Both the position numbers and the translations under genes were made by a program. Source: Liopterus haemorrhoidalis (Eukaryota; Arthropoda; Insecta; Coleoptera; Dytiscidae). From it: a DNA stretch of 64,000 nt. The stretch's first letter is position 1, and every line of letters starts with the position of its first letter. The stretch covers positions 7,230,279-7,294,278 of the forward strand of contig OZ020622.1 of the NCBI GenBank assembly GCA_963971575.1. The letters run 5' to 3'. Positions 33,848-44,182 of this stretch are shown here, one piece after another. The notes beneath the pieces are model-generated. The model saw only the letters and a program-made list of their open reading frames with translations. It made no database searches and had not been told where the DNA came from.

Positions 33848-33925
33848 TGCAAATCGATGATTTAACATGTAAACAAATATGGACAACTTTCACATTACTC
33901 GTTTCAATCAGCTGTTCATAGCGCT

Positions 33926-34929
33926 TGTAGCGCCGCCATCGGGCATTGTTGTATCCAATATATTAGCTAGGTATCCCGTTTGTTGACTTGTTCTTTTAAA
34001 AGATTTTCTCATTGGTCGACGTCCATTTTTTTCAGATTCTTTTAAACATTCTGTTTCTCTATTTTATTTGCAGGTACTATTAGTCTGGTTAATTTAATTT
34101 ATAGACATCAAACATAAGCTGCTTTTACAGCTCTAAAATTAGTGGACTAAAGACTGTACGTTGTAAATAAATTTAATAGACAGTTTTAACCAGGGTTTCG
34201 AAACGTTATTTTTTTTTTTTGACCAGATTGTCGTTTACAACTCACCCCTAATAAATCGGTAAAAAACTTTTTTCCCTTATCTGCTAATATGGTTTACACT
34301 TGTATTCCCTACCATTAATATTTGTTCCAACTGAATGTATTTGTTAAAAAATAAGTTTAGTTTGTAATTTGAACTCCTGTAGGCGTCACTGCCGAAATAC
34401 GTTAGAGTATATTAAACTTGTATTTGTGAAACTTACCGAGTGTTTTATTTATTAATCTTATATTAAATATGTTTCACCGAGAATACACGGACTACTCTGT
34501 CAGTTATTTTTTTTTGTTTCGGTTTTTGTTCCGGTAAAATTAAAAAAAAAAATCAGTTCGGTTCCGGTTTTCGTTCCGGCAAAAAAAACGCTTTTATTCG
34601 GTTTACGGTTCAGTTCCGAGTGATAAATTTTTAAATGCTTTTATTTGTATTAGAAATTTATTTTCTGCTATAATTTAGAAGAACATTTTATTCCTTATTT
34701 TGTAATAATCATACCAAGGTCGCTGCCTGGGGGGGGGGTCTGGGCGTTCAATCCCCTCCCCTAAAAAATAATAGAATCGCATTTTTTTTTCTGATCAGTT
34801 AAAAAATTACGATGTTTTTCTGCTCATCAGTTTAAAAAATAACCTTAACTCAATAGTGACCATATATTTGCGATTTAAAGCTAAAAATATATAAGTGTAC
34901 CAATGTACCAAAAAAATTCATTTTTTTTT
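33926..34929. other. Unassigned; GTTCGGTTCCGG words
   Basis: 34515-34620 repeats TTCGGTTTTTGTTCCGG and GTTCGGTTCCGGTTTTCG. Such words are common near hAT termini, but no inverted partner was found. A G-run (GGGGGGGGGG) lies near 34729. No coding homology. Confidence 0.4.
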
Positions 34930-35990
34930 CTACTTAAGTTTTGAAATTTGTTCCAATTCTTATTTATTCCAATTTTAGCCAAAATATAATTTAAAGCTAA
35001 TTTTGGGGAGAGGATTATGAAAAAAAAAATTTAAATGCATGCTTTCCTAGTTTTTGAATTAGAGCTAATTTGGGTCAGTTTTTTGCCTATAATTCCAAAA
35101 CTTTTGCCCAAACTTCAAAATGGACCAAATTTTGTTGATCTATGACCAAAAATATATATTTGTACCAATTTTCAATAAAATCGGAGACAAATTTTTTTTG
35201 CTTAAAAATCACGTTTTTTTAAGGTCTACCCCTTACGAATTTTTCAATTTTTGGCCATTTTCAATGGTTTTGAATTACTGCCCATACAAAACTTAATAAT
35301 TGGTTTATTAAAGCCCAATTTTTCAAAATTTGGTTATAAGTCAATTAGGACCTCATGATTCCAAAAATTTCAACCATGGGTCTTTATCGCATTTCATTTT
35401 TGAGATACGTCCATGTGAAGTTGAAAATTTCTATAAATCACGCCATATTAAAATTTGTCACAATTTTAAAATACGCAAAATGATTAATGCCTCAAATTTT
35501 TTCTAGGCTAAGTAAATTACAGAGAATCCAAAAATTCTAACCTCAGGTCATTTTCGCTAACCGTTTTTGAGATATGATTTTATTAAATTCAACCCCTTAC
35601 GATTTTTTCGATTATTTGCCATTTTCAAGGGTTTTGGATTACTACCCATACAAAACTTAATAATTTGTTTGTTAAAGCCCATTTTTTTTTTTTTAAATTT
35701 AATAGTATATGAGAATTTAGAAATTTCAAACCGTAGATTTCTATCCCTAACAATTAGTAAGGAATTATCAAAATTTTTAAAATGAATTAAAAAAATAAAA
35801 AATTTTCAAAAAAAAAATTGTTTTAAAATATGGTGACATAGGTGTTCAAAAATTTCAACCGAAGGTCTTTATCGCATTTTGTTTTTGAGTTACGTCCATG
35901 CGAAGATGAAAATTTCTATAAACTAGGACATATTAAAATTTGTCATAATTTTAAATACGCAAAACGATTATGGGTTCAAATTCTTCTAGA
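34930..35990 (+). repeat. Repeat C, copy 3
   Basis: Collinear with copy 1 from AATTTTAGCCAAAATATA and CAAAACTTTTGCCCAAACTT onward. Core units lie near 35360, 35529, 35718 and 35850, and the CCCCTTACGA..TTTTTCG block at about 35229 and 35585. Confidence 0.75.
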
Positions 35991-36403
35991 ATAATTTTAC
36001 GTTTTATTTTTTCGTATTACAATTTCCTTTTTAAATTTGCGAATAAGAGACACAATTGTATTAATACTACTATTGTGTTTTTTTAACTCGGAAACAAAAT
36101 TAAGAATTCCGTTAAAAGTAATACGCACACAAAAAGAATAAAAAAACAAGGTCATGTGAAAAGGAAAAAACACAAAAGCGTCACAAAAATTATTACGTTC
36201 ATTTACTTCGAATTCAAAGTTCGTTCATTATTAATGGAGTAAAATTTTCTGAGAAATATGCGACAGAAATTTCAAACATTTAGGTACGAGAAAATAACAA
36301 ATAGCGCATATTAAAATAATATTGAGAGGAGAAGTAGACAGAAAGATGTCCTTTCAAGTGACTTTGCATGGCTGAAATGTCTAGTCTTCCATCTTAGATC
36401 ATC

Positions 36404-36700
36404 TATACTAGTGTTTCTCAACCTTTTTAGTATCACGGATCTGTATCCACTGTTTGGCTCTTCCAAGATGAACGAATTAATATCTCATTGCCCGTATTCA
36501 CCTGATTTATCCCCTAAAGACTTTTTTTTGTTCCCCAAAATCAAACAAAAAATACGTGGACAGCGATTTTCATCACCTCGAGAACTGTTGAAGCCTTCGA
36601 AAACCATGTTTTTGAAATACCAACTTCAGAATGGAAAAAATGTTTCGAGAATTGGTATTATGCAAAAGTGTATAAATCTTAAAGGCGAATATTTTTAAAA
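36404..36700 (+). pseudogene. Mariner transposase C-terminus fused to a hAT end
   Basis: 36405-36440 (AGTGTTTCTCAACCTTTTTA) is the start of a hAT MITE like the one at 26960. It breaks off and continues as a mariner tail: ISHCPYSPDLSPKDFFLFPK (third catalytic Asp), KIRGQRF, then in shifted frames ENHVFEIPTSEWKKCF and KRMQKCINLKGEYF. It matches the minus-strand mariner at 59150-60195. Only the last quarter of the protein survives. Confidence 0.75.
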
Positions 36701-37047
36701 GCAACAAAACTGTTTGTTCTAAAAAAAAAATGTACATACGAGGTAGCCCTCGTATGAGTCATAGATAATAAGACCTCAATTTTTAATGTGTGATAAAAAA
36801 ATTTGACGGAGGTTTAAAAAAAATATTTTTCCTATGACTACTATGGAACTTTCTCATTTCGATACTGTTAGTTGGAAGGAAATTAGCTTAATTTCGCATG
36901 TTTCCGTCATGCGCGCTAAGGCGATGCGGGAATGATAAATGCGCCCCAATGCGCATGTGCATTGTGCGGGAAAGAATAAATTCGCAGCAATGCGCATGTG
37001 CAGTTTCCGAGAATTTTCATTCCCGCACTGGCTGCGAGAGCATTAAT

Positions 37048-37206
37048 CAGATCAATTCTGTAAAAAATTACTGTGTAGTAACGTTACTACAAGATAAAAT
37101 ATTATAAAAAGTATAATGACTTTCATTCATGATAGTAGCTGACCTTGCTCATAGAGACAAATTTAGTACCTATGATCATAGTAACTGAGTTACAGAATTG
37201 GTCTGA
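37048..37206. mobile_element. MITE family M1, copy 2
   Basis: Nearly identical over 159 bp to 30197-30359, in the same orientation, with ends CAGATCAATTCTGTA and TACAGAATTGGTCTG. High similarity suggests recent spread. The flanking CATTAAT and ATTGTCT are inconclusive for a target duplication. Confidence 0.82.
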
Positions 37207-38399
37207 TTGTCTATTAACCATATTTATATTGTATTTTCTTGATTTTTTATTTATTAAAAAATAGTAATCGGAGGAAAAGCATAGTAACCAACACGCGCAG
37301 AATGCATATTCCGCCCTAGTTGCACGATTATCACTATTACTATTGTACCATTATCACTACTTATCTATTAAAATTACCATATATTATTAAAAGCGGCCAA
37401 CCTTCGTAGTCCGTTGTAATTATTTTGAATAATTCTAGCGATTTTCTGTTTACAAAATGTATCTTAAAGTATTCCCATTTTATTAAATTAGAAACATTTC
37501 TACTATTGAAGCATTTCTATGTGCTAATGCCCTAAAATATGCTATTTGATGATAGTGGCATGATAATCAGACATCACTCACAGATGTTCAGTATCTAGAA
37601 GCACGCAAACCCACTGTCCCCGTTTTATCGTACATGGATTCGTGTTCCACGCGAAACTCGCATATACATCATATGACAGGGGTGCGAAATGTTTTAAGGT
37701 CTTTAGGGTGAGGTTATGTTAGGTTAGGTTATGTACATAAAGGGTATGTCTTTATTTACGACCAGGGGAAAAGAATTTGTAAGTCTGAAAAAAGAACAGT
37801 CAAATATATTCTCAAAGCAACGCTATGTTTATACGATTGAGCGATTCTACAAAAAAGGAGAAACAAAACTTATTGTGAAAATCATATGCTTGTTATAAGA
37901 GAACATGAGCTTTCTGGTTTCAGTACAGAAATAACCTGTAATACATTTTAATTTCAAGCCGATTTTAATGGTAAAACTAGAAAATTACAGCCTCTGGAAT
38001 AAATTTGGTAAACTAAATTAAACTAGTAATTAAAATTAGTATTTTCAATAACAACTACTATAAACTCTCAACTAAATCCAGAGTTTCAACCGCTATATGA
38101 ACTTTAATTTGTAATAATTTTGATTATAATTTTGGAAATTGAAACTGACAAATAAAATACCATAGTAAAATTGATATTTGAAGGTAATGGTTTAAAAATT
38201 ATAGAAAGACTCATTTGTAAAGTACGGAATAGGGGATACGCATAAAATTTGTATTTCCTTAAAACTACATTATTTTGATATGTTAATGTTAGTTATGTCA
38301 CCTAACAAAACAAAAATCACATTTTAATTAACATTATAGCCAAATTTTTTAATTAAAATATTGTAAATTTGAAATATTCCGAGCACGGGGCGAAGGTTG
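37207..38399. other. No recognisable feature
   Basis: No coding homology seen. A TTAGGTTAGG word near 37720 is too short to mean telomeric repeat. Just upstream, 36900-37035 has a GCGCATGTGCA-type word twice. Confidence 0.5.
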
Positions 38400-38552
38400 C
38401 CGAGTAGAAACGACTGAGTATGACGTCAAACGATAGGGTTTTCACATCACAGATACAGACAGCTACAACATAATCTTCACACGTGTGTGTATTGTATTGT
38501 TCGAGAGTTTTGTATTTGTTTTTAAACAATTTTTCACGTATTTACTATTAAA

Positions 38553-38627
38553 ATGGCAGATAAAGATTTTGTTAGGGCTCAGAGTGATAATTTACCCAAC
38601 ATTGATGCATTTATGCACACAACATAA
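38553..38627 (+). pseudogene. N-terminus of a facing ORF, possibly the SWIM/YqaJ-type protein
   Basis: 24 codons: MADKDFVRAQSDNLPNIDAF then a few residues and a stop at the fusion point. A DNLP.IDAFM-like start resembles N-termini of arthropod SWIM/YqaJ proteins, from memory of the family, so the assignment is tentative. The upstream sequence has a TATA-free AT-rich leader and a TGACGTCA element 130 bp away. Confidence 0.35.
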
Positions 38628-38824
38628 AGTTTACTTTTTTCTGAAATATCGGTTTTATTTCGCCTCATAGTTTTCAGCCACAAATTTCGCCTTTTCTGTT
38701 GTTTTTCGCCATTAGGTAATGATATAAATAGTTTTTTTGGATTTCTAGTTGAACTAATTGTGCACATCGGTACTGAACAATATTTTCGATTATGTTTCGA
38801 AGTACTGGGGCCTGGATGTTCCAT
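38615..38824 (-). pseudogene. THAP zinc-finger domain
   Basis: The minus strand starts MEHPGPSTSKHNRKYCSVPM. The Cys in KYCSVPMC (C-X4-C) is followed by KKLFISLPNGEK, then LWLKTMRR (the conserved Trp) and KSKLYVVC. These fit a THAP domain up to its third Cys; the following E.HF and the AVPTIF-type end are lost at the deletion near 38620. It is a different THAP sequence from 32969-33082 and better preserved. Confidence 0.75.
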
Positions 38825-39209
38825 ATTTTAATATAAAATTTAATTCGGTAAACATGTATAAATTGTTTTTATAGAATTAAACTTTATTTTAATTAAAATC
38901 ACTCTCCTTTACATAACCTATAAAAGTTACACAAACAAATAATTCACAACAGACTATGTTCGCTGCATAAACAACCGTTCGCTGGATTGGCTAGTAGTCT
39001 CATGCGTCAGTTAGAAAGGATTATGACGTCACACGTCGTTTTCGCGCGCTACATACATTTTTGATTTTTTAAAGCCTTCAAATTAAAAAAAAAAAATTAA
39101 AAACTGTTTTTTATGTTTATATACAACAAGAGGAATATAATAAAAAAATAAAAAAAAATCATGCCTATCCCCTATTATATGCAACAAAAAAGCACAAAAT
39201 ATTCGCATA

Positions 39210-39799
39210 TACAGTCGATTCCGCTTAATTGGGACACATCGGGACTTAGGCATTTTGGCCCAATTAAACGGCTGACCCAATTACGCGAATTTCAGATAAA
39301 ATTAAACAATGCATATTTTTCTTTCAATAATTTTATTTTATAAACTCTTGGACAAAACTATAAATTACATATAACCAAAAAATATAAACTTTTAAGAAAA
39401 AATAATAATAGATTCCAAAATAAAATAATAAATAGGTACATACAATTTAATTCAATGCAAAAATGCGTCAAGTCTAGTCTGCTTTTTGTTTTTGTAACGT
39501 TTCACTTCTACAAAATCAGCACAGGTATTCAGTGCGGATGTAGGGCTCCCTTCATTTCCTTCCTGTATAAAATAACGCTGTAATATTAAATTCTTTGTAC
39601 ATATTTTTTCTTGAGAATATGTGTAACATAATATGTACTATGATCTTAAATTTACTGTCCCAATTAAGCGGAATGTTGTTCCAATTAAACATGTAAATTA
39701 AATGTTTGTTCCTTGGTTTGGTTTCTGTTCTTTGAGATTTGGCCCAAATAAGCGGCTGCCCCAATTAAACGGTGGCCTAATTAAGCGGAATCGTCTGTA
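39210..39799 (-). mobile_element. pogo/Tigger-like element remnant
   Basis: The ends CAGTCGATTCCGCTTAATTGGGAC (39212) and ..CTAATTAAGCGGAATCGTCTG (39797) form TIRs, extended by a second CCAATTAA-CGGCTG pair inside. TA flanks both sides (39210-39211, 39798-39799). A minus-strand frame near 39560-39450 reads GSPTSALNTCADFVEVKR and KKQTRLDAFLH, a typical C-terminal tail of a pogo-type transposase. The DDE core is deleted. 586 bp. Confidence 0.82.
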
Positions 39800-40638
39800 C
39801 ACACACCGGCAAATTTAAATAAACAGATTGAAAATGAAGTTTTTCCTAAATTTTATTATTTTGTAGCCTATATCTAGATAGCTTTGAATGCTCTACTAAA
39901 CCGTAGGGAAAGATTGTATCGACGCCAAGGAGAACAAAATGCACCATTTAATTTTGCTACTACTGTATCTTTTGGTGGAGGTTCAATGATGGAGTGGGGT
40001 GGAATATGTTTGGGAGCTCGCACAGAGTTAGTGGTGATTGATGGCTGAGCGTTAACTGCAAACAGGTACATCAGAGATATTCCTCAAGACCATGTTATAC
40101 CTTTTGCCCTATATATCGGAGAAAAATTCACCCTAATTCAGGGTATAACAACAATGGGTTGGTTAGCGTGCTCCCTTGACCTCAACCCAATTGAACATGT
40201 GTGCGACATGCTAGGCAGAAGACTTCAAGAATTCCAGCTGTTCAAAACAGAGAAGAGGTAAGAGCCGCACTGATTCAGGAATGGGACAGATTGTCCCTAG
40301 AACTGATTGATGACCTGATAAGAAGTATGGGAAGGCGAATCACTGCAGTCGTAAGAGTGGGGGAAACACACGCTATGGAGGCGATAGAAAAGCGCATTAA
40401 AAAATTAACAAAGTCCAAAATGCACAATAAAGTTATTCTGTTTAAAACCATATTTTGTTCGACTCCGACATTTTTGATCTTTCTCTTCTTCAACAGGTTT
40501 CACATGGTGTAAATCAAGTTTAAATTATTCCAAAAAAACATCGTACTAGAAGATTACCTGAGAGATATCAACAATATGTACCCTACAGGGATAATAATTA
40601 GATCTTTATAACTGTTCCTTTAAATTTGCCGGTGTGTG
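39800..40638 (+). mobile_element. Tc1-like element, copy 2, internally deleted
   Basis: The TIRs CACACACCGGCAAATTTAAA and TTTAAATTTGCCGGTGTGTG are bounded by TA (39798-39799 and 40639-40640). Coding relics include FATTVSFGGGSM-like, GARTELVVIDG-like, WLACSLDLNPIEHV-like and GRRLQEF, then VRAALIQEWDRLSLELID and GRRITAVVRVGE. Relative to copy 1 it lacks about 68 bp around the second catalytic Asp but has the C-terminal coding part. It is inserted exactly at the TA that ends the pogo-like element. Confidence 0.88.
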
Positions 40639-40862
40639 TATATGCAGTAAAAATAGCATAAATATGCAGCAGTTACTCAAAATATGCAGACATATGCAAC
40701 TAAAATTATCAGTAAAAACGTAAAAATTAATAGAAAAAAATTCAAAAAATAGAATAGTAATATTAATAATAATACTAAATTTATTTATGAAATATTGGAT
40801 TATTTTCCATAATAATTCAACCAACCTTGCTTCTTTTTCCACTTTTAAGTTGTAAACACAAT
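40639..40862. other. No recognisable feature
   Basis: Short AT-rich spacer between the Tc1-like and Harbinger elements. Confidence 0.5.
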
Positions 40863-41967
40863 GGGCCGTATGAATAAAAATAAGCATAACCTTTTACTTG
40901 CAAATTATGAAGCAAATCCTCCCAACAATATGAATAAAAATGCAAGCAAAACCTTCTACTTATGAGTAAGAAGCAAATGCTTTTTTGTTGATCTTTTGCT
41001 CAAGACAGAAGTAAATGGTTATGAATAAAACAAACCTTTTACTTTAAATTATAAGCAAATGCTTCGAAAAACATGCATCTATATATTCATATACTTACTT
41101 GTGAAAAATTGTTGTAGTGAACTAATCGCCATGGCGGATATTGTGCATTTAAGAAATGTGAAACATTATAGGCATCGTTCTTCACCACGTTCTAGTGACA
41201 TAAAAGTTAGTTTTGTTTTGAACAGGAGAACATGGAGTGGTTAGCTAATACTTTTTAGGTAACTTTTTTTTGTTGAGATATCTAGCTGATCTTGGATTTC
41301 AAAGAGGTATCGGTGAGGAACTTGGGGTGGAGCAATCCACAGTACACTGACTGTCAGCAGTGTTGTTGATCAAATAGTTGCACAAGCTGGCAACTGGATT
41401 AAATTTCTTACTTCCCAAAATTTATTAGTGGCGGCGAAAAAATTGTGGCAAAGAAAATACCGTTTTCCAACCACAGTTGGTGTCATTGACTGTACACATA
41501 TAGGGATAGAAAAACCGAAGATCCATGGAGATGAATATGTCAATCGTAAAGGAAAACCTATGCTAAATGTATATGCAATTTGTGATGCCAGTGAAATGTT
41601 CACAAGTGTAAAGTGCCCTGAATCTGTACATGACTTTACACCAATAAAAATAAACTGATATGGCAAACATGGAACTCAATACAGCACTAGTACAATTTGA
41701 GTAGTGTTTATAGACTAATTTCAACTTGACAGCAATTGGAAAGAAGTAGTACGATTTTGATAAATACTGATTGTCAGGTTTCAACATAAACACATCCTCT
41801 TGACCTTTTACTCACCGGTAGAAGCATTGACTTGTAAGTAAAAGATAATCATTATTCATATAAAAAGAAGCAAATGCTTTTACTCCGACCTTTTACTCGA
41901 AGCAAATGCTTTTACTTCTACCTTCTACTTATGAGCATTTACTTCAACTTTATTCATACGGCTGAAT
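40860..41967 (+). mobile_element. PIF/Harbinger element with broken nuclease
   Basis: TIRs GGGCCGTATGAATAAA (40863) and TTTATTCATACGGCTG (41964) are flanked by AAT duplications (40860-40862, 41965-41967), the 3-bp size of Harbinger. A plus-strand HARBI1-like nuclease reads YLADLGFQRGIGEELGV (helix-turn-helix end), LVAAKKLWQRKYRFP, TVGVIDCTHIGIEKPK (first Asp), YVNRKGKPMLNVYAICDA and ECVHDF-like SVHDF (second region), then is cut off at about 41658; a stop and a frameshift occur near 41350. Subterminal regions repeat AAGCAAATGCTTTTAC and GTAAAAGGTC. 1102 bp. Confidence 0.9.
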
Positions 41968-42904
41968 AATAACCAAAAAAGTAAACAAAATCTTATGACA
42001 ATTGTCAAGCACGGCGCATGCTCGCCCCTCTCTTCTGTGATTGGCTACGCATAGCCTCCACAAACATGAATGTTCAACTTGGTGAATTTATATGTTATGG
42101 AGTTGTATGTCTGTTTTGTGCGGTCGTATTATAAACAGGACAACGATAACACTATGATTCAACTTCATTAAGTTATGGAGCCATGCTATGTATATGCTAT
42201 GCGTTATGTTATGAGTCTATTATAAAACAGGCTTAAGACCGAACTGACAATTAACATTTTACCAAGACAAGCATCCTAACCTCAAACAAAATAATGTTTT
42301 TTTTTGTTTTGCTAAATATCAGAACGTAATCCTAGGTGATTTTATTATCCTGTGTAAATATCTGAAAGAAACTGTCACCTGATAATATATGACACTACTA
42401 AATAACATCTACAGTAGAGATCATGCAATGCAATGTTTCAAGTATGGTATGATTTTGACAGTAATAGAGATAACGCAGCTATAAAAATGATGAATTGTAT
42501 TAAATTACGAGTTTATTATTGAAAAATTTCTTTTTATAAAACTGGATTTGTGACAAAAATGGAAAGTTGGTCAATTCTACAAATTGATAGTTTCAAAAGA
42601 GCTTTAGAATGATATATGACAATACATTTCTCTGGAAAACAATGATAATTTTTATTATAAATTAATTAAAAAATGACAATTTTTTGATTAATTGATTTAA
42701 AGTAAACTATATTTCAATATAAAAATTTACAGTTTTATATCAATCATAAAATTTGATATTGAAATCTATTTTACTAGTGTTTGTCGGGTTGACTTTTGGC
42801 TTCACTCACACAAGTCTGCTATTATATATTTAATTTTGTTATACGTTACTACTTCTGGTGACATGGGTGATTGTTATGTTGTAAATAAACTTTTATGGAA
42901 CCAC
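41968..42904. other. No recognisable feature
   Basis: AT-rich; nothing recognised. A GC-richer word at 42010-42060 has no motif. Confidence 0.5.
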
Positions 42905-43025
42905 GTGAATTGTAAACCTGCCTTTTAAATTTTTAGATAGGTTTGTTTTTTTAATAATATAGTCGATATGTATGTCAAATATCAATTTAGAATCAAAATT
43001 TACACCTAGATCCTTTACAAGTGAA

Positions 43026-43058
<33 letters not shown>

Positions 43059-43832
43059 ATACTGAAGCCTTTCTACCTTGCGGTGTAAAGTTATAGTCGA
43101 GTTACTTATTTTCTGGTGTTGTTCTCCATATTTCTTTCCATCGTGTTCCCACTTTACACCTCTCTTCGCTGCAGCTTCATTTGTTTCTTGGTGCCAGATT
43201 TTTCTCGATCTTCCTGGTCTAACTTTCTTCACTGTTCTTGCTTAATAAACTATTTTTACTATTTTGTCTTTACTCATTCTGTGTATATGTCCCAGCCATC
43301 TTAGCTGTCCTTCTTCTATTATAGTCTCTACTGGTTTTGTGCCGAGTTTTTCCCTAAATACTTCATTTCTTATTCTGTCCAATTTTGTTTTACCTTCGAT
43401 TTTCCTCTACGAGTAAAACTTGCGGGATAATAATATCAACATTTAAATTATAGATATAGGATATTTTAGAACATTTAGAAATATTCACATTTAATTTATC
43501 GTTCTTCAGAAATAGAGATAATTTCTTTAAATCAGATTTAACTTGATAACAATGTTGAAGAAATAGCATATATAATCAAAGAGAAGAAAGTAACAGTAGT
43601 GCAAGCAAGAAATGAAGTTATTAATAAAAATGATAAACAGAAGAGGGCCAAGGACCTTTCCCTGAGGTACACTGGAAGTGATTATATTGACATCAGATTG
43701 ATAATAATTTACAATCATGCATTGTGTCCTATTTGTTAGATAACTTTGAAACCAGGCTAACAAGTTGACATGGATGTCAATATTCTTTAATTTATGTATT
43801 ATTATTAGGTTGTCAAGGATGAAATTTGTAGA
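42905..43832 (-). pseudogene. Non-LTR RT remnant, split by a LINE insertion
   Basis: The minus strand from 43832: NFILDNLIIIHKLKNIDIHV, AWFQSYLTNRTQCMI, SSVPQGKVLGPLLFIIFIN (motif B), a degraded YFLLFDYICYF (motif C lacking intact ADD), then after the insert LVKDLGVNFDSKLIFDIHID (thumb). The insertion at 43024-43408 separates palm from thumb. It resembles the jockey-type remnants elsewhere in the window. Confidence 0.8.
43024..43408 (-). mobile_element. 5'-truncated LINE with (TAAG)n tail, inserted in the RT remnant
   Basis: The minus strand reads DRIRNEVFREKLGTKPVE, IIEEGQLRWLGHIHRMSKDK, RPGRSRKIWHQETNEAAAKR and then a (TAAG)n tail, which is the (ACTT)n tract at 43024-43057 on the plus strand. 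This is the C-terminal end of another LINE RT with a simple-repeat tail, as in RTE/R4-like groups. Flanking words GTGAAACTT and GTAAAACTT are a probable target duplication. One in-frame stop (IVY*AR). Confidence 0.8.
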
Positions 43833-43849
43833 AAAAAGGCAAAGTTGGT

Positions 43850-43935
43850 TAAAAACTTACAAATATAAGGAAATATTTTATTAATCAAAGTATGCACCCA
43901 TATTGTCTATACACTTTTGCCATTTAAGCGGCAAG
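43850..43935 (-). pseudogene. Mariner transposase extreme C-terminus
   Basis: The minus strand reads KNLPLKWQKCIDNMGAYFD and a stop, the conserved tail of mariner transposases. Nothing upstream survives because the Harbinger fragment begins at about 43936. Confidence 0.7.
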
Positions 43936-44182
43936 TTTTTCACAAGTGAGTATATGAATATATAGATGCACGTTTTTCGGAGCATTTGCTTATAATTTAA
44001 AGTAAAAGGTCTGTTTTATTCAGAACCATTTACTTCTGTCTTGAGCAAAAGATCAACAAAAAAGCATTTGCTTCTTACTCATAAGTAGAAAGTTTTGCTT
44101 GCATTTTTATTCATATTGTTGGGAGGATTAGCTTCATAATTTGCAAGTAAAAGGTTATGTTTATTTTTATTCATACGGCCCA
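43936..44182 (-). mobile_element. Solo terminal fragment of the Harbinger family
   Basis: The reverse complement follows 40863-41105 almost base for base, ending ATTTTTATTCATACGGCCC at 44182. It has only the left terminus and subterminal repeats. Whether it was truncated at insertion or later is unknown. Confidence 0.88.

Larger units (their letters stand above)
32776..33925. mobile_element. Degenerate element with convergent THAP and SWIM genes
   Basis: The outer parts resemble each other in inverted orientation: AGCGCTATGAA at about 32779 and its counterpart near 33920; GCGAAACGAGTAAT at about 32817 versus TTGAAACGAGTAAT read from 33905 on the minus strand; and TTTACATG words further in. 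Inside, a THAP-domain ORF runs inward from the left and a SWIM zinc-finger gene runs inward from the right. I infer a two-gene DNA transposon that has lost its middle. No target duplication is certain. Confidence 0.55.
38400..39060. mobile_element. Second THAP two-gene element, internally deleted
   Basis: Two ORF starts face each other: plus-strand MADKDFVRAQSDNLP.. at 38553 and a minus-strand THAP ORF from 38824. Outside each start is a TGACGTCA motif in mirrored context (about 38421 and 39025), with GAAA-CGAC words beside it. The two coding stretches are fused near 38620, as expected for a deletion derivative keeping both ends. No clear target duplication was found. Confidence 0.5.

Noticed and set aside
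37710..37735. TTAGG telomere repeats
   Set aside because: Only two imperfect units (GTTAGGTTAGG); far too short.
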